A stretch of 64,000 nt of DNA from Pontibacter pudoricolor (GTDB taxonomy: Bacteria > Bacteroidota > Bacteroidia > Cytophagales > Hymenobacteraceae): positions 2,914,001 to 2,978,000 of the forward strand of contig NZ_CP048106.1 of the NCBI RefSeq assembly GCF_010092985.1, read 5' to 3'. Shown in pieces: positions 55,408 to 62,167 of this stretch. The position numbers and the translations under genes were made by a program. The notes under the pieces were generated by a model. It was not told the DNA's origin, made no database searches, and saw only the letters and a list, made by a program, of their open reading frames with translations. Positions within the stretch are counted from its first letter, which is position 1. Each line of letters opens with the position of its first letter.

Positions 55408-55445
55408 AAAAGCCCTTGCAACTTTGCCAGTTACAAGGGCTTTAA
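55408..55445 (-). terminator. Displaced tRNA-Leu terminator
   Basis: On the minus strand: AAAGCCCTTGTAAC, seven-base loop, GTTGCAAGGGCTTTTTTTT. It lies immediately outside the island's left end, where it would follow tRNA-Leu if the island were absent. Confidence 0.78.
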
Positions 55446-55447
55446 AA

Positions 55448-55460
55448 AGTACCAGGAGCG
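55448..55460. other. attL core
   Basis: AGTACCAGGAGCG, identical to 61200-61212. It is the displaced 3' end of the target tRNA. Confidence 0.85.
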
Positions 55461-55499
55461 TGTATTTAACCCTGTCCATAACAGGTTAATTTACAGTGT

Positions 55500-55544
55500 G
55501 TTATAAACAAATTTAACACCGCGAGTTACAAACCAGTTACAAAA
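55500..55544 (+). repeat. Arm-type GTTACAAAC repeats, left end
   Basis: GTTACAAAC (55525-55533) and GTTACAAAA (55536-55544) are 11 bases apart. A near match, GTTATAAAC, is at 55500-55508. The same motif recurs at the other end of the island, so these may be integrase or excisionase arm sites. Confidence 0.65.
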
Positions 55545-55642
55545 TATTCTATACCATCAGAAAATAACTGCTTTTTTATGGTTTCTGAAAACTCAATTAT
55601 AAGCCTATATACACTGTGAAATGTTAGCATTTGTTAGCATCT

Positions 55643-56116
55643 ATACGCGCGTGTGATGTCCATAAACTCAACTCCCTGTTATTTATTGTTATTATAAATG
55701 CGCGCGTGTGATAGGTTGATAGTCAGTATACCTTTTAAGAACTCGTGTTTTATCGTGTTCCTTATACAGGCATTAAAAGTCTACATTTGTCAGCATACAG
55801 CACATTTAATGAACGGTGTATAACCTTTTTATACAGTTCGGTTTGTTAAGTTTTCCTTTTAAGGCGTTGCATTAGTAGCACATTAACGCGCGTGTGATAG
55901 GTTGAAACTCTGTAAAGAACTTTTTTAGGACTCAGAAAATTCAGGTTTTATCAGGTTTGCCTATGCGCGTGGAAATGTTAGGTTTTGTCAGGTTTTACTA
56001 AGTTTTGCTAAGCTCTTGTTACCTGGATCTTCTTATGCGCGTGTGATAGGTTGATAGACAATGTATAGTTATCTGAAGTTTTCTGTAGTTGCCTTATGCG
56101 TACGAGTGTGATAGTG
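55643..56116 (+). repeat. Six dispersed GCGCGTGTGATAG direct repeats
   Basis: Copies begin near 55645, 55700, 55886, 56036 (good), and 55964 and 56097 (degenerate). The fullest form is ATGCGCGTGTGATAGG followed by TTGATAG. The spacing is irregular (about 55-185 bases). No frame over 60 codons exists in 55461-56430, so this end of the island is non-coding and may hold an origin or regulatory RNA. Confidence 0.75.
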
Positions 56117-56430
56117 TTATAATCTTTTTAGGTTCTTTTTAGGGTGTCCAGTTTGTCCATTTTTAGGCCGTTTCATTAGTAACTTTTTTAGCGTGTTTTA
56201 GCCTGAAAAATCAGTTTTATTCTATTGCTCTAAATACTAAGTTTTGCTAAGTATACACCTCTCTTCTATTACCTTTTTAACTGCTATTTCCTCACACTAA
56301 TCACAATAATTAACTAATAGACCTATCTAACATTAATATTAGACTATGATTATAAAAACATAAGTTTATTTTCTTTTATTTAGTTTTTTTATAATTTAGG
56401 CATCATTACACACCTTTAAACTATAAGAAA

Positions 56431-56811
56431 ATGGGATTTATCGTTTTTGTATTTTGGATAGCGTTATGCTTTGTCGTTGCCTCTTTTGGAAAAGATAAGA
56501 ATATAGGTTGGGGTGGGGCACTTGTAGTATCACTTTTATTTAGTCCTTTGATTGGAGCTATAGTGGTAGCTATCTCATCAAAAAAGGCTGTTACAACCCT
56601 CCAATGGAAAGTATATGCAGAAGCTGCAAAAAAGGCTGAATATAAGGGTGAAGTAAAAGAAGCAATTAGCCTTTATAAAGATGCTATGTACCATTTAGAA
56701 AACGATTATCACAACCTTAGCGGCCAAGATGAAAAAATCAGAACTGGTAGATTAGAAGAACTTAGAACAAAGGTTGAAGAGCTAAATAATACATTAGCCT
56801 CTACATTATAA
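56431..56811 (+). CDS. Small membrane protein with helical tail
   Basis: 126 residues. Two TM helices (about 3-19 and 28-48: GGALVVSLLFSPLIGAIVVA) precede a cytoplasmic region with one TPR-like helix pair (about 60-90: AKKAEYKGEVKEAISLYKDAMYHLE) and a final coiled segment. It is the only plus-strand gene of the island. Proteins of this build occur widely in bacteria without assigned roles. AT-rich codon use agrees with the island. Confidence 0.65.
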   Translation: MGFIVFVFWIALCFVVASFGKDKNIGWGGALVVSLLFSPLIGAIVVAISSKKAVTTLQWKVYAEAAKKAEYKGEVKEAISLYKDAMYHLENDYHNLSGQDEKIRTGRLEELRTKVEELNNTLASTL

Positions 56812-56814
56812 AAA

Positions 56815-56838
56815 AACAGGCTCACTTTTGAGCCTGTT
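56815..56838. terminator. Bidirectional hairpin terminator in the island
   Basis: AACAGGCTCA, CTTT loop, TGAGCCTGTT, preceded by an A-run. It separates the converging membrane-protein and initiator genes. Confidence 0.8.
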
Positions 56839-56844
56839 ACCTAT

Positions 56845-57768
56845 CTATCTGTAATACCGCCTTACCCGTTCCATCTTGCTGTTTAGCTCCTTTATAAGCT
56901 CAGATTGCTCATCTTTGCTGCCTGTAATATGTTGCCTTAACAGCTTTTTTATCCTGTCATATTCTTTGGGTGTAGTAAACTCGTTATTGTTCTTCATTTC
57001 TTCTGCTACATTCAGAAATTCCTTACCCCAATATCTTAGGGCAATTTCTCCAGCTTGTTTTAAAAAGTTAGCTGACGTTCTCATTTTACTTTTATCCATA
57101 GCGGGCAAACCTAATTTATTAATGTTATCATACTCATTAAAATAGCGATCAAACACATCTATATAAAACCGCTCATCTGTTAAGGTGTCAGGTGTTATGA
57201 TTTGTTGATTAAACTGCTTATTCAGGCGTGCTGTATAACTTAACTCAAACCTTAGCAGGTTCTTTCTTGCATACACCTCAGGTATAGCTACTTTGTTCTT
57301 TATACTCTCTGCTATCTTATCATAGGCCTTTTTACTTCTCAGGCTGTTCTGATAGCTTATACTTTTAGGCTGTGCCAGGCGTGTATAATAGGCACTTGAT
57401 CCAAAGTAAGGATAATACAGTTCAGGCTTATAGTCTGTAATGATGTTTTGGCCGGCATCTATTCTTGTAACCTTAGCCTTATGTATAGGCAGGTGCAAGG
57501 TATCTGCCATCATTTCAAAGGCTTTTATAGTATCTGAGCGGGTAAGGGTGTGCAGGTTAGTACCTAAGTAGAACTTTGCCAGGCTGCCTGTAATGCTTAC
57601 ACCATGCTCTGAAATACCTGTTCTTAAGTTACCTGCATAGCCTGTAACATAAGTTTTACCTGTGTCCTGCCTGTAGTTTTCTGAAAGGTTGGTAAGGTAT
57701 GGCAGGCAGTCCATAACAGAACCGCCTGCCATATCCATAGGTAAGAATAGGCCTATAGTACAGTACAT
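56845..57768 (-). CDS. Phage/plasmid replication initiator (pII / Rep_trans-like)
   Basis: About 307 residues from the ATG at 57768 (MYCTIGLFLPMD); the frame extends to a TTG at 57825. Using that longer numbering, motifs follow the order of rolling-circle initiators of filamentous phages and Rep_trans plasmids: GSLAKFYLGTN (80-90), TRID (120-123), YFGSSAYYTR with a candidate nicking tyrosine (140-149), YDK (168-170) and RFELSY (192-197). The C-terminal part is helical and charged. Such proteins nick one strand at an origin and prime unidirectional replication. It is the strongest functional clue to the island's nature. The call rests on motif order, not on a database search. Confidence 0.7.
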   Translation of the reverse strand: MYCTIGLFLPMDMAGGSVMDCLPYLTNLSENYRQDTGKTYVTGYAGNLRTGISEHGVSITGSLAKFYLGTNLHTLTRSDTIKAFEMMADTLHLPIHKAKVTRIDAGQNIITDYKPELYYPYFGSSAYYTRLAQPKSISYQNSLRSKKAYDKIAESIKNKVAIPEVYARKNLLRFELSYTARLNKQFNQQIITPDTLTDERFYIDVFDRYFNEYDNINKLGLPAMDKSKMRTSANFLKQAGEIALRYWGKEFLNVAEEMKNNNEFTTPKEYDRIKKLLRQHITGSKDEQSELIKELNSKMERVRRYYR

Positions 57769-57802
57769 AGTTAGGACAAAAATTGTCTGTAAATACTGCT
57801 TA

Positions 57803-58336
57803 CTATAAGGAGCTCCAATAATCAAAGAACGGCTTAGCCTGTGCCCTCAGTTGCTCTAACTCGCTTTCTAACTCTCCATCTATCAGGCGTTGGTAGTAAG
57901 CCCCTGCTAAGTTCCTACCGTTGGTTATAACCAGTATTTCTACTGTAGTAAGATCCTGATTAGTGATAAACAGATAGCAGTCGTTTCTGTAAGGGAACAG
58001 CGGGTTAGGTTGGCCGTTACTTAATAGCCTATTAGCATTAGGGTATCCATAGCCATACTCAGGATAATCTATGTCCTCAAAGTAAATACTGGATAGGTTT
58101 AATTTACCGTTGGATAGTGCCCATTCTGCCAGGCGCTTGCTGTTAGACTTTACAAACTCTTTTGCAGGTATCTTATACAGGTACATCTGCCTTTTAGCGT
58201 TTATAAAATCTGTTAGCCCTGTGTAGCCTGTAAGGTTGGTGTAGGCTAAACAGTCTAACCTGCCTTTAGCTTTTATACCATGCTTAGCCCTTACCTCATC
58301 TGCCAGGCTCTCAAATTTAAAGTATGCCGTTATCAT
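57803..58336 (-). CDS. Island hypothetical protein
   Basis: 177 residues, unrecognised. It is alpha/beta mixed: MITAYFKFESLADEVRAKHG, YLYKIPAKEFVKSNSKRLAEW and CYLFITNQDLTTVEILVITNGR near 125, then a charged C-terminal helix. It lies between the HTH gene (one base after its stop) and the initiator (34 bases), so it is part of one minus-strand operon and may act with the initiator. Confidence 0.6.
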   Translation of the reverse strand: MITAYFKFESLADEVRAKHGIKAKGRLDCLAYTNLTGYTGLTDFINAKRQMYLYKIPAKEFVKSNSKRLAEWALSNGKLNLSSIYFEDIDYPEYGYGYPNANRLLSNGQPNPLFPYRNDCYLFITNQDLTTVEILVITNGRNLAGAYYQRLIDGELESELEQLRAQAKPFFDYWSSL

Positions 58337-58337
58337 T

Positions 58338-58637
58338 CTAAGCCCTCCCCATGTTCTTAAGTGCTACATAGGTTGCTGCCTGCTCTTCTATCTCAGCATC
58401 ATTTACAGGCGTTACAGGGTTTCTTTGCAGCCATTGATCTATATCTACTTTATTAAAATAGATATGCTTACCCTGTGGCTTAAAGTGGGGTATAGTTCCT
58501 GCACTGGTGCATTTATACAGATAGCTCTTAGAGAGCCCTGTATAGGCTGCCACCTCATCAAAATTAAATACTGTCTTTTGGCTAAGGAGCAAAATTTTAA
58601 TTGTCCTTATGTCCTGCATTACTTGTTGTAAGTCCAT
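58338..58637 (-). CDS. Helix-turn-helix excisionase-like protein
   Basis: A 99-residue MerR/AlpA-type winged HTH. The N-terminal helix is followed by VFNFDEVAAYTGLSKSYLYKCTSAGTIPHFKPQGKHIYFNKVDIDQWL (about 23-70), the standard DNA-binding core of Bacteroidota excisionases and element regulators, where the wing is GKHIYF. A GTTACAAAC motif sits 58 bases upstream of its start (58695-58703), matching the island's terminal repeats, so this protein or the integrase may bind there. Confidence 0.83.
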   Translation of the reverse strand: MDLQQVMQDIRTIKILLLSQKTVFNFDEVAAYTGLSKSYLYKCTSAGTIPHFKPQGKHIYFNKVDIDQWLQRNPVTPVNDAEIEEQAATYVALKNMGRA

Positions 58638-58694
58638 TTCTAAACCTTTTAAAAGTTAATGAAATGGATTAGCGCTAATCCTTTGTCTGATATC

Positions 58695-58703
58695 GTTACA
58701 AAC
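58695..58703 (+). promoter_or_regulatory. GTTACAAAC motif upstream of the HTH gene
   Basis: An exact copy of the terminal arm-type repeat, located in the 135-base gap between the HTH gene and the 375-residue gene. It suggests autoregulation (inference). Confidence 0.4.
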
Positions 58704-58772
58704 ATAGGAAAGCAAGTAAAAGAAAAGTATTTACCTTATATTGAGGTAATGGTAAAGGTAAATAGGTAAAGA

Positions 58773-59900
58773 TTAGTAGAATTGATTAACGATACTATCT
58801 ATAACCGCCTGTTTGGCTGGGGCTAATACAGGATCTTTAAGGTTCTGCTTAGCTTGTTTAAAGTTTTCAGTGAATTGCTCACCATCGGGCTTCACAAAAC
58901 AGGCAGTGAGGCGTTTGTAGTTTGCTCGGTTTCCCTTTTTTATAAGCCAGCCATCTGGGTACATTTCATCATCTGTGCCCTCTAATTGCAGGATAAAGTA
59001 TAGCAGCTCACTTGCATTGTCCTCATGCCATTTGATAGGATTATCTTTTACTATATGCAAGGGCTGTGCTCTGAATACCGCTTTAAACTGTTCTAATGTA
59101 GTAGCAGGGTCTATAAGCTTAGCATTTATCAGGTGTTGGTGTAGCTCTATTAGGTCTGTATCAGATTTGCTAAGCCAAGTATAGCTTAATTTTTCTTTTG
59201 GAGTGTTAGAGCCTTGTTGTTTAAAAGCAGATTTGTCTAATGTATCTGTGGCCTGCTCTGTCATTAGCTTTACTACTCTTTCCTTTATGAATGACAATTG
59301 AAAGAACTCTTGAGCATATTCTTTAGCGCTTTTGCTATCTAATTCTAATAGTCTATCTAACCTTTTTTGACTTCTTTCAACCTGTTTTTTAAAGTCTTCA
59401 TTAGAAACTTCAAATGAAGGTTCTGTATCTGATTTGCCATCTTCTTTTAGCCAGTTCAACCATCTATAAAAATTTGATTTTGTATAATAAGTTATATGAG
59501 TTGGCACTATTTCTTCTAACTCATCTATAAAAGGACTGCACATTAAATAGAATGGTATAAATGGGGGTGTTAATTTGTATCTATTGTCTATACCATTGAT
59601 TGCCTCCCAATAAAGAACAGGATTGTTAACTTTGAAATTCTGCAAATCTTCTTCAGCATTTTTTAATTGTTGATTTAGCAAGTCCTCTTTTGCAAAAGAA
59701 TATTCATACCTCTGATAAAAGGCTACTTTCATCATTTGTAAATGCATAGCTATGTAGATTGAGTAAGCTATTTCTTGATCTGATCTAATTTTTTTTAGAT
59801 CTTCTTTGTCTAATTGCTTATTCTCTACTAATCCTTCTAAATCTTCATTGTGGATTTCTCCCTTCAACCAATCTTCAAAAGAGTATCTATATATTTCCAT
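58773..59900 (-). CDS. Island protein of unknown function
   Basis: 375 residues. The N-terminal two thirds is helical and acidic (WLKGEIHNEDLEGLVENKQL; YERYEYSF-type stretch; VPTHITYYTKSNFYRWLNWL). The C-terminal part (about 235-375: YTWLSKSDTDLIELHQHLINAKLID, FILQLEGTDDEMYPDGWLIK) resembles, at the level of pattern only, the C-terminal domain of RteC-type element regulators, which begins with a W-K/S-T-x-L motif followed by helices. I cannot confirm that relation. It lies two bases after the integrase stop, so it is probably translated with it. Codon use is AT-rich like the rest of the island. Confidence 0.6.
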   Translation of the reverse strand: MEIYRYSFEDWLKGEIHNEDLEGLVENKQLDKEDLKKIRSDQEIAYSIYIAMHLQMMKVAFYQRYEYSFAKEDLLNQQLKNAEEDLQNFKVNNPVLYWEAINGIDNRYKLTPPFIPFYLMCSPFIDELEEIVPTHITYYTKSNFYRWLNWLKEDGKSDTEPSFEVSNEDFKKQVERSQKRLDRLLELDSKSAKEYAQEFFQLSFIKERVVKLMTEQATDTLDKSAFKQQGSNTPKEKLSYTWLSKSDTDLIELHQHLINAKLIDPATTLEQFKAVFRAQPLHIVKDNPIKWHEDNASELLYFILQLEGTDDEMYPDGWLIKKGNRANYKRLTACFVKPDGEQFTENFKQAKQNLKDPVLAPAKQAVIDSIVNQFY

Positions 59901-59902
59901 AG

Positions 59903-60997
59903 CTAAAAATTAAGTTCTGGTAAGGCGTTTACAGCTTGTGCTTTGCGCTCGTCTGCAATAGTCAGGTACTTTTGTGTATGTTGTATAGAAGTGTGTCCTA
60001 AGAGCTGAGAAAGGGTTTTAATATCATACCCTAATACAAGTATGTTTGTAGCAAAAGAATGGCGGGCACTATGCCAGGTAATGCGCTTGTCTATACCTGC
60101 TCTTGTTACCCAATTTTTGATAGTTTTAACTGAGCCCTCAAAGCTTGGCAAGGGAAATACAAGGGTATCAGGCTTACCCCGCTCTCCTACCAGTTTTAAG
60201 GCGTTCTGATTGAGTTTAAGCCTTAGTACCTCCTTAGTCTTGTTCTGCACTACAAACAGCTCAGTATCGCTTATATCCTGCCATTTCAGCGCCTTTATAT
60301 CTCCAAACCTTAAACCAGTATTGCAGGCAAACAGAAAGGCGCGTTTTATCACTTCATTACCACAATAGGCAGCGGCTAACTTTCCTATCTCATCTAAGTT
60401 CAGTACTCCCTTATTCATACCGCCTGCCTTAAACTTTACTTGCTCAGGCAGTGGGTACTGAGGGAACAGGTTCTCTCTCATACCATGCTTTACTACTTTC
60501 TTAAAGCGGGCAAAGTATGTTTGTGGGGTATCTCCTTTCTGCTTTGCTTCTAAATAGTTCTTAAAGCCTATTACAAGGTTTGGGGTAAGGTCTTTACAAG
60601 GCAGGCGGGCTGTGCTGTATCTTTCTTTCAGGAACTCCTTAAACTTGTTCAGGCAGGCGCTTAATACCCTGTGATCTGCCTTAGTATACTGGTTTATGTA
60701 AGCCTGATAGTACTGCACAAAATCTACTGTGCCCTGATTCTTAGATGCAAGGTTTAAAGCTCCTGTTAGCAGCTCTTCTGTTCTTTTGGCTTTGATGCGT
60801 TGAGCAAGCTCTAATGTCTTTTTATTAGATTCTTTTTCTAATTGAGTTTTAGGATTTTCTAATATATGTAGTTTCAGGAATTCAAACTCCCTTACCCCAT
60901 CATAGTAAAAATCTAAGTACAGGCTAAGGTTGCCATTCTTAAGTTTCTTCTCTCTGAGCTTTACAGGCTCTTTTGCAGTTTGTTTTTTCCCTTTCAT
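59903..60997 (-). CDS. int: Tyrosine-type site-specific integrase
   Basis: 364 residues. An N-terminal arm-binding domain (about 18-90: GNLSLYLDFYYDGVREFEFL) and a SAM-like core-binding domain (about 112-200) precede the catalytic domain. Catalytic residues are Arg in NTGLRFGDIKALKW (near 231), the HSARHSFA box (His and Arg near 312-315), His in LLGHTSIQHTQKY and the nucleophilic Tyr near 345. All are intact, so the element should be able to recombine. It is the tRNA-proximal gene and reads away from tRNA-Leu, the usual arrangement. Confidence 0.93.
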   Translation of the reverse strand: MKGKKQTAKEPVKLREKKLKNGNLSLYLDFYYDGVREFEFLKLHILENPKTQLEKESNKKTLELAQRIKAKRTEELLTGALNLASKNQGTVDFVQYYQAYINQYTKADHRVLSACLNKFKEFLKERYSTARLPCKDLTPNLVIGFKNYLEAKQKGDTPQTYFARFKKVVKHGMRENLFPQYPLPEQVKFKAGGMNKGVLNLDEIGKLAAAYCGNEVIKRAFLFACNTGLRFGDIKALKWQDISDTELFVVQNKTKEVLRLKLNQNALKLVGERGKPDTLVFPLPSFEGSVKTIKNWVTRAGIDKRITWHSARHSFATNILVLGYDIKTLSQLLGHTSIQHTQKYLTIADERKAQAVNALPELNF

Positions 60998-61046
60998 AGC
61001 TCTTGTATTCCTTTGTTATCAAATATAATAGAATATACCTAATGGA

Positions 61047-61077
61047 GTTACAAACGGGTTACAAACCAGTTACAAAT
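61047..61077 (+). repeat. Arm-type GTTACAAAC repeats, right end
   Basis: Three copies (61047, 61058, 61069) at an exact 11-base period; the last ends in T instead of C. They lie between the integrase start and attR, and match the left-end repeats in sequence and orientation. Confidence 0.7.
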
Positions 61078-61130
61078 AACATCTAAACAAGGGAAAAAAC
61101 GGGGTATATTAGGGAAAGGCTATAAAAGCA

Positions 61131-61166
61131 AAAAACCCGCTTAAAACACTGTTTAAGCGGGTTTTT
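61131..61166 (-). terminator. Island-borne terminator downstream of tRNA-Leu
   Basis: AAAAACCCGCTTAAA (61131-61145) pairs with TTTAAGCGGGTTTTT (61152-61166). It lies 35 bases past the tRNA 3' end, inside the island, and replaces the displaced host terminator at 55408-55445. Confidence 0.8.
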
Positions 61167-61199
61167 CAATATATCTGCTATTGCAGATATAGAACATTG

Positions 61200-61212
61200 A
61201 GTACCAGGAGCG
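61200..61212. other. attR core within the tRNA-Leu 3' end
   Basis: AGTACCAGGAGCG. Eleven of the 13 bases fall inside the tRNA acceptor/T-arm end, so integration keeps the tRNA intact. Confidence 0.85.
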
Positions 61213-61285
61213 GGAATCGAACCCGCACGTCCTTGCGGACACAAGATTTTAAGTCTTGCGTGTCTACCAGTTCCACCATCCCGGC
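61202..61285 (-). tRNA. tRNA-Leu(TAA)
   Basis: An 84-base class II tRNA. The acceptor stem GCCGGGA pairs with TCCTGGT and the discriminator is A73. The anticodon loop CTTAAAA gives anticodon TAA. The long variable arm TGTCCGCAAGGACG forms a stem, and GGTTCGATTCC forms the T loop. CCA is not encoded. It is the target of the island integrase. Confidence 0.93.
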
Positions 61286-61324
61286 AAGCCATCCGGACGA
61301 CATCCGAAGGGTGAGTTTAAAAAA

Positions 61325-61351
61325 CAAAGACGTTGTGTAAAACAACGTCTT
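61325..61351 (-). other. Hairpin between the two tRNA genes
   Basis: AAAGACGTTGT and ACAACGTCTTT form a strong stem in the spacer between tRNA-Gly and tRNA-Leu. It could be a processing site or terminator; no clear T-run follows on the minus strand. Confidence 0.5.
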
Positions 61352-61367
61352 TATCTGCCTTTTTTTG

Positions 61368-61440
61368 AGCGGGAGACGAGGTTCGAACTCGCGACCTCGA
61401 CCTTGGCAAGGTCGCGCTCTACCAACTGAGCTACTCCCGC
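61368..61440 (-). tRNA. tRNA-Gly(GCC)
   Basis: 73 bases: acceptor GCGGGAG/CTCCCGC, D arm AGCTCAGTTGGTAGAGC, anticodon loop TTGCCAA (GCC), T loop GTTCGAAC, no encoded CCA. It is upstream of tRNA-Leu in the same direction, so the two are probably one transcript. Confidence 0.95.
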
Positions 61441-61644
61441 TTGAGTCAATCACTATTTCGCTTTTCGTTTCCGTCCCAGCGATTTAGTGATACAAAGATA
61501 TAGACAAAATCTCACTTGTCAATAGCCTGCACAAAAAAAATCTTGCACTTACGTGTTTCAGGCTGATTTTCAGAGAGAAAAAATTAATAAAATCTTCTCG
61601 GCACGCTGCTTCTATAGTTACGAAGGGCTGATTTGCGTCTCTTA

Positions 61645-62136
61645 TCACTTCAGTTGTACGGGAACCCAGATCTCTTCTTCTGATTCCGGATTGTTTGGGC
61701 CCAGGTATTTATTACCCATTACATCAAAATGTGGTCTTTTATCCAACTCATATACAGAATTTGGCAGCCAGGAGCCATAGATATACTGGGCAGCTTCAAA
61801 AAAAGCGCTGCTCGGGCCTTTATACACAAAAACAGCATAAAGTCCTGCAGGCAAGGTAAAGCTGTGCATACCTTCAGGTATCGTCTCAAATGCCGAAACT
61901 TCCATAGTTGCCCATTTCTCAAAAACTGTTTTGGGCGTAAATTCTTCTACATCTAAACCACCCTTAAATACCTGCACCGAATACAACAGTTCATCTACCC
62001 GTTTACTGACCTCTTTGCGTCTGGGCATAAACCGCTGCCACATAGCTACCGTATCATCCTCTGACAGCGAAGTGGAAATCCGCATTCCAACAAGCTTCTT
62101 TTCACTGCACACCACTATTTCGGGCTCCTGCATCAT
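61645..62136 (-). CDS. GyrI-like effector-binding domain protein
   Basis: A 163-residue stand-alone GyrI/SbmC (AraC effector-binding) fold. EIVVCSEKKLVGMRISTSLSEDDT opens the first SHS2 module. MWQRFMPRRKEVSKRVDELLYSVQVF follows. The second module ends with PAGLYAVFVYKGPSSAFFEAAQYIYGSWLPNS and the family's terminal ERP-like DKRPHFDVMG with a final EIWVPVQ strand. These domains bind hydrophobic drugs or metabolites; here no DNA-binding domain is attached. It starts 31 bases after the mutS stop, likely in one unit. Confidence 0.82.
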   Translation of the reverse strand: MMQEPEIVVCSEKKLVGMRISTSLSEDDTVAMWQRFMPRRKEVSKRVDELLYSVQVFKGGLDVEEFTPKTVFEKWATMEVSAFETIPEGMHSFTLPAGLYAVFVYKGPSSAFFEAAQYIYGSWLPNSVYELDKRPHFDVMGNKYLGPNNPESEEEIWVPVQLK

Positions 62137-62167
62137 ATCTATCGTTTCCGGGATTGTAATTCCTGCT

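Larger units (their letters stand above)
55448..61212. mobile_element. tRNA-Leu-integrated mini-element with phage-type replication initiator
   Basis: 5,765 bases bounded by the direct repeat AGTACCAGGAGCG (55448-55460 and 61200-61212); the right copy is the 3' end of tRNA-Leu(TAA). It carries a tyrosine integrase next to the tRNA, an HTH/excisionase-like gene, a pII/Rep_trans-like initiator, two unknown proteins, a small membrane protein and a ~970-base non-coding left end. It is AT-richer than the flanks and almost lacks the ACTATAG motif, both signs of transfer. It has no relaxase, T4SS, capsid or Zot gene, so it is neither a normal ICE nor a complete filamentous phage. See findings. Confidence 0.9.

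Noticed and set aside
61047-61077. GTTACAAAC 11-bp repeats as another Pho box
   Set aside because: They contain TTACA and share the 11-base period, but they occur only within the mobile island and next to att sites, with no phosphate genes, so arm-type sites fit better.
55448-61212. Island as a complete filamentous prophage or as an ICE
   Set aside because: No Zot-like ATPase or coat genes for the first, and no relaxase, coupling protein or T4SS genes for the second.
61083-61453. Open frames across the tRNA region (69 and 91 codons)
   Set aside because: They are translations through tRNA-Leu and tRNA-Gly and their spacer, not proteins.
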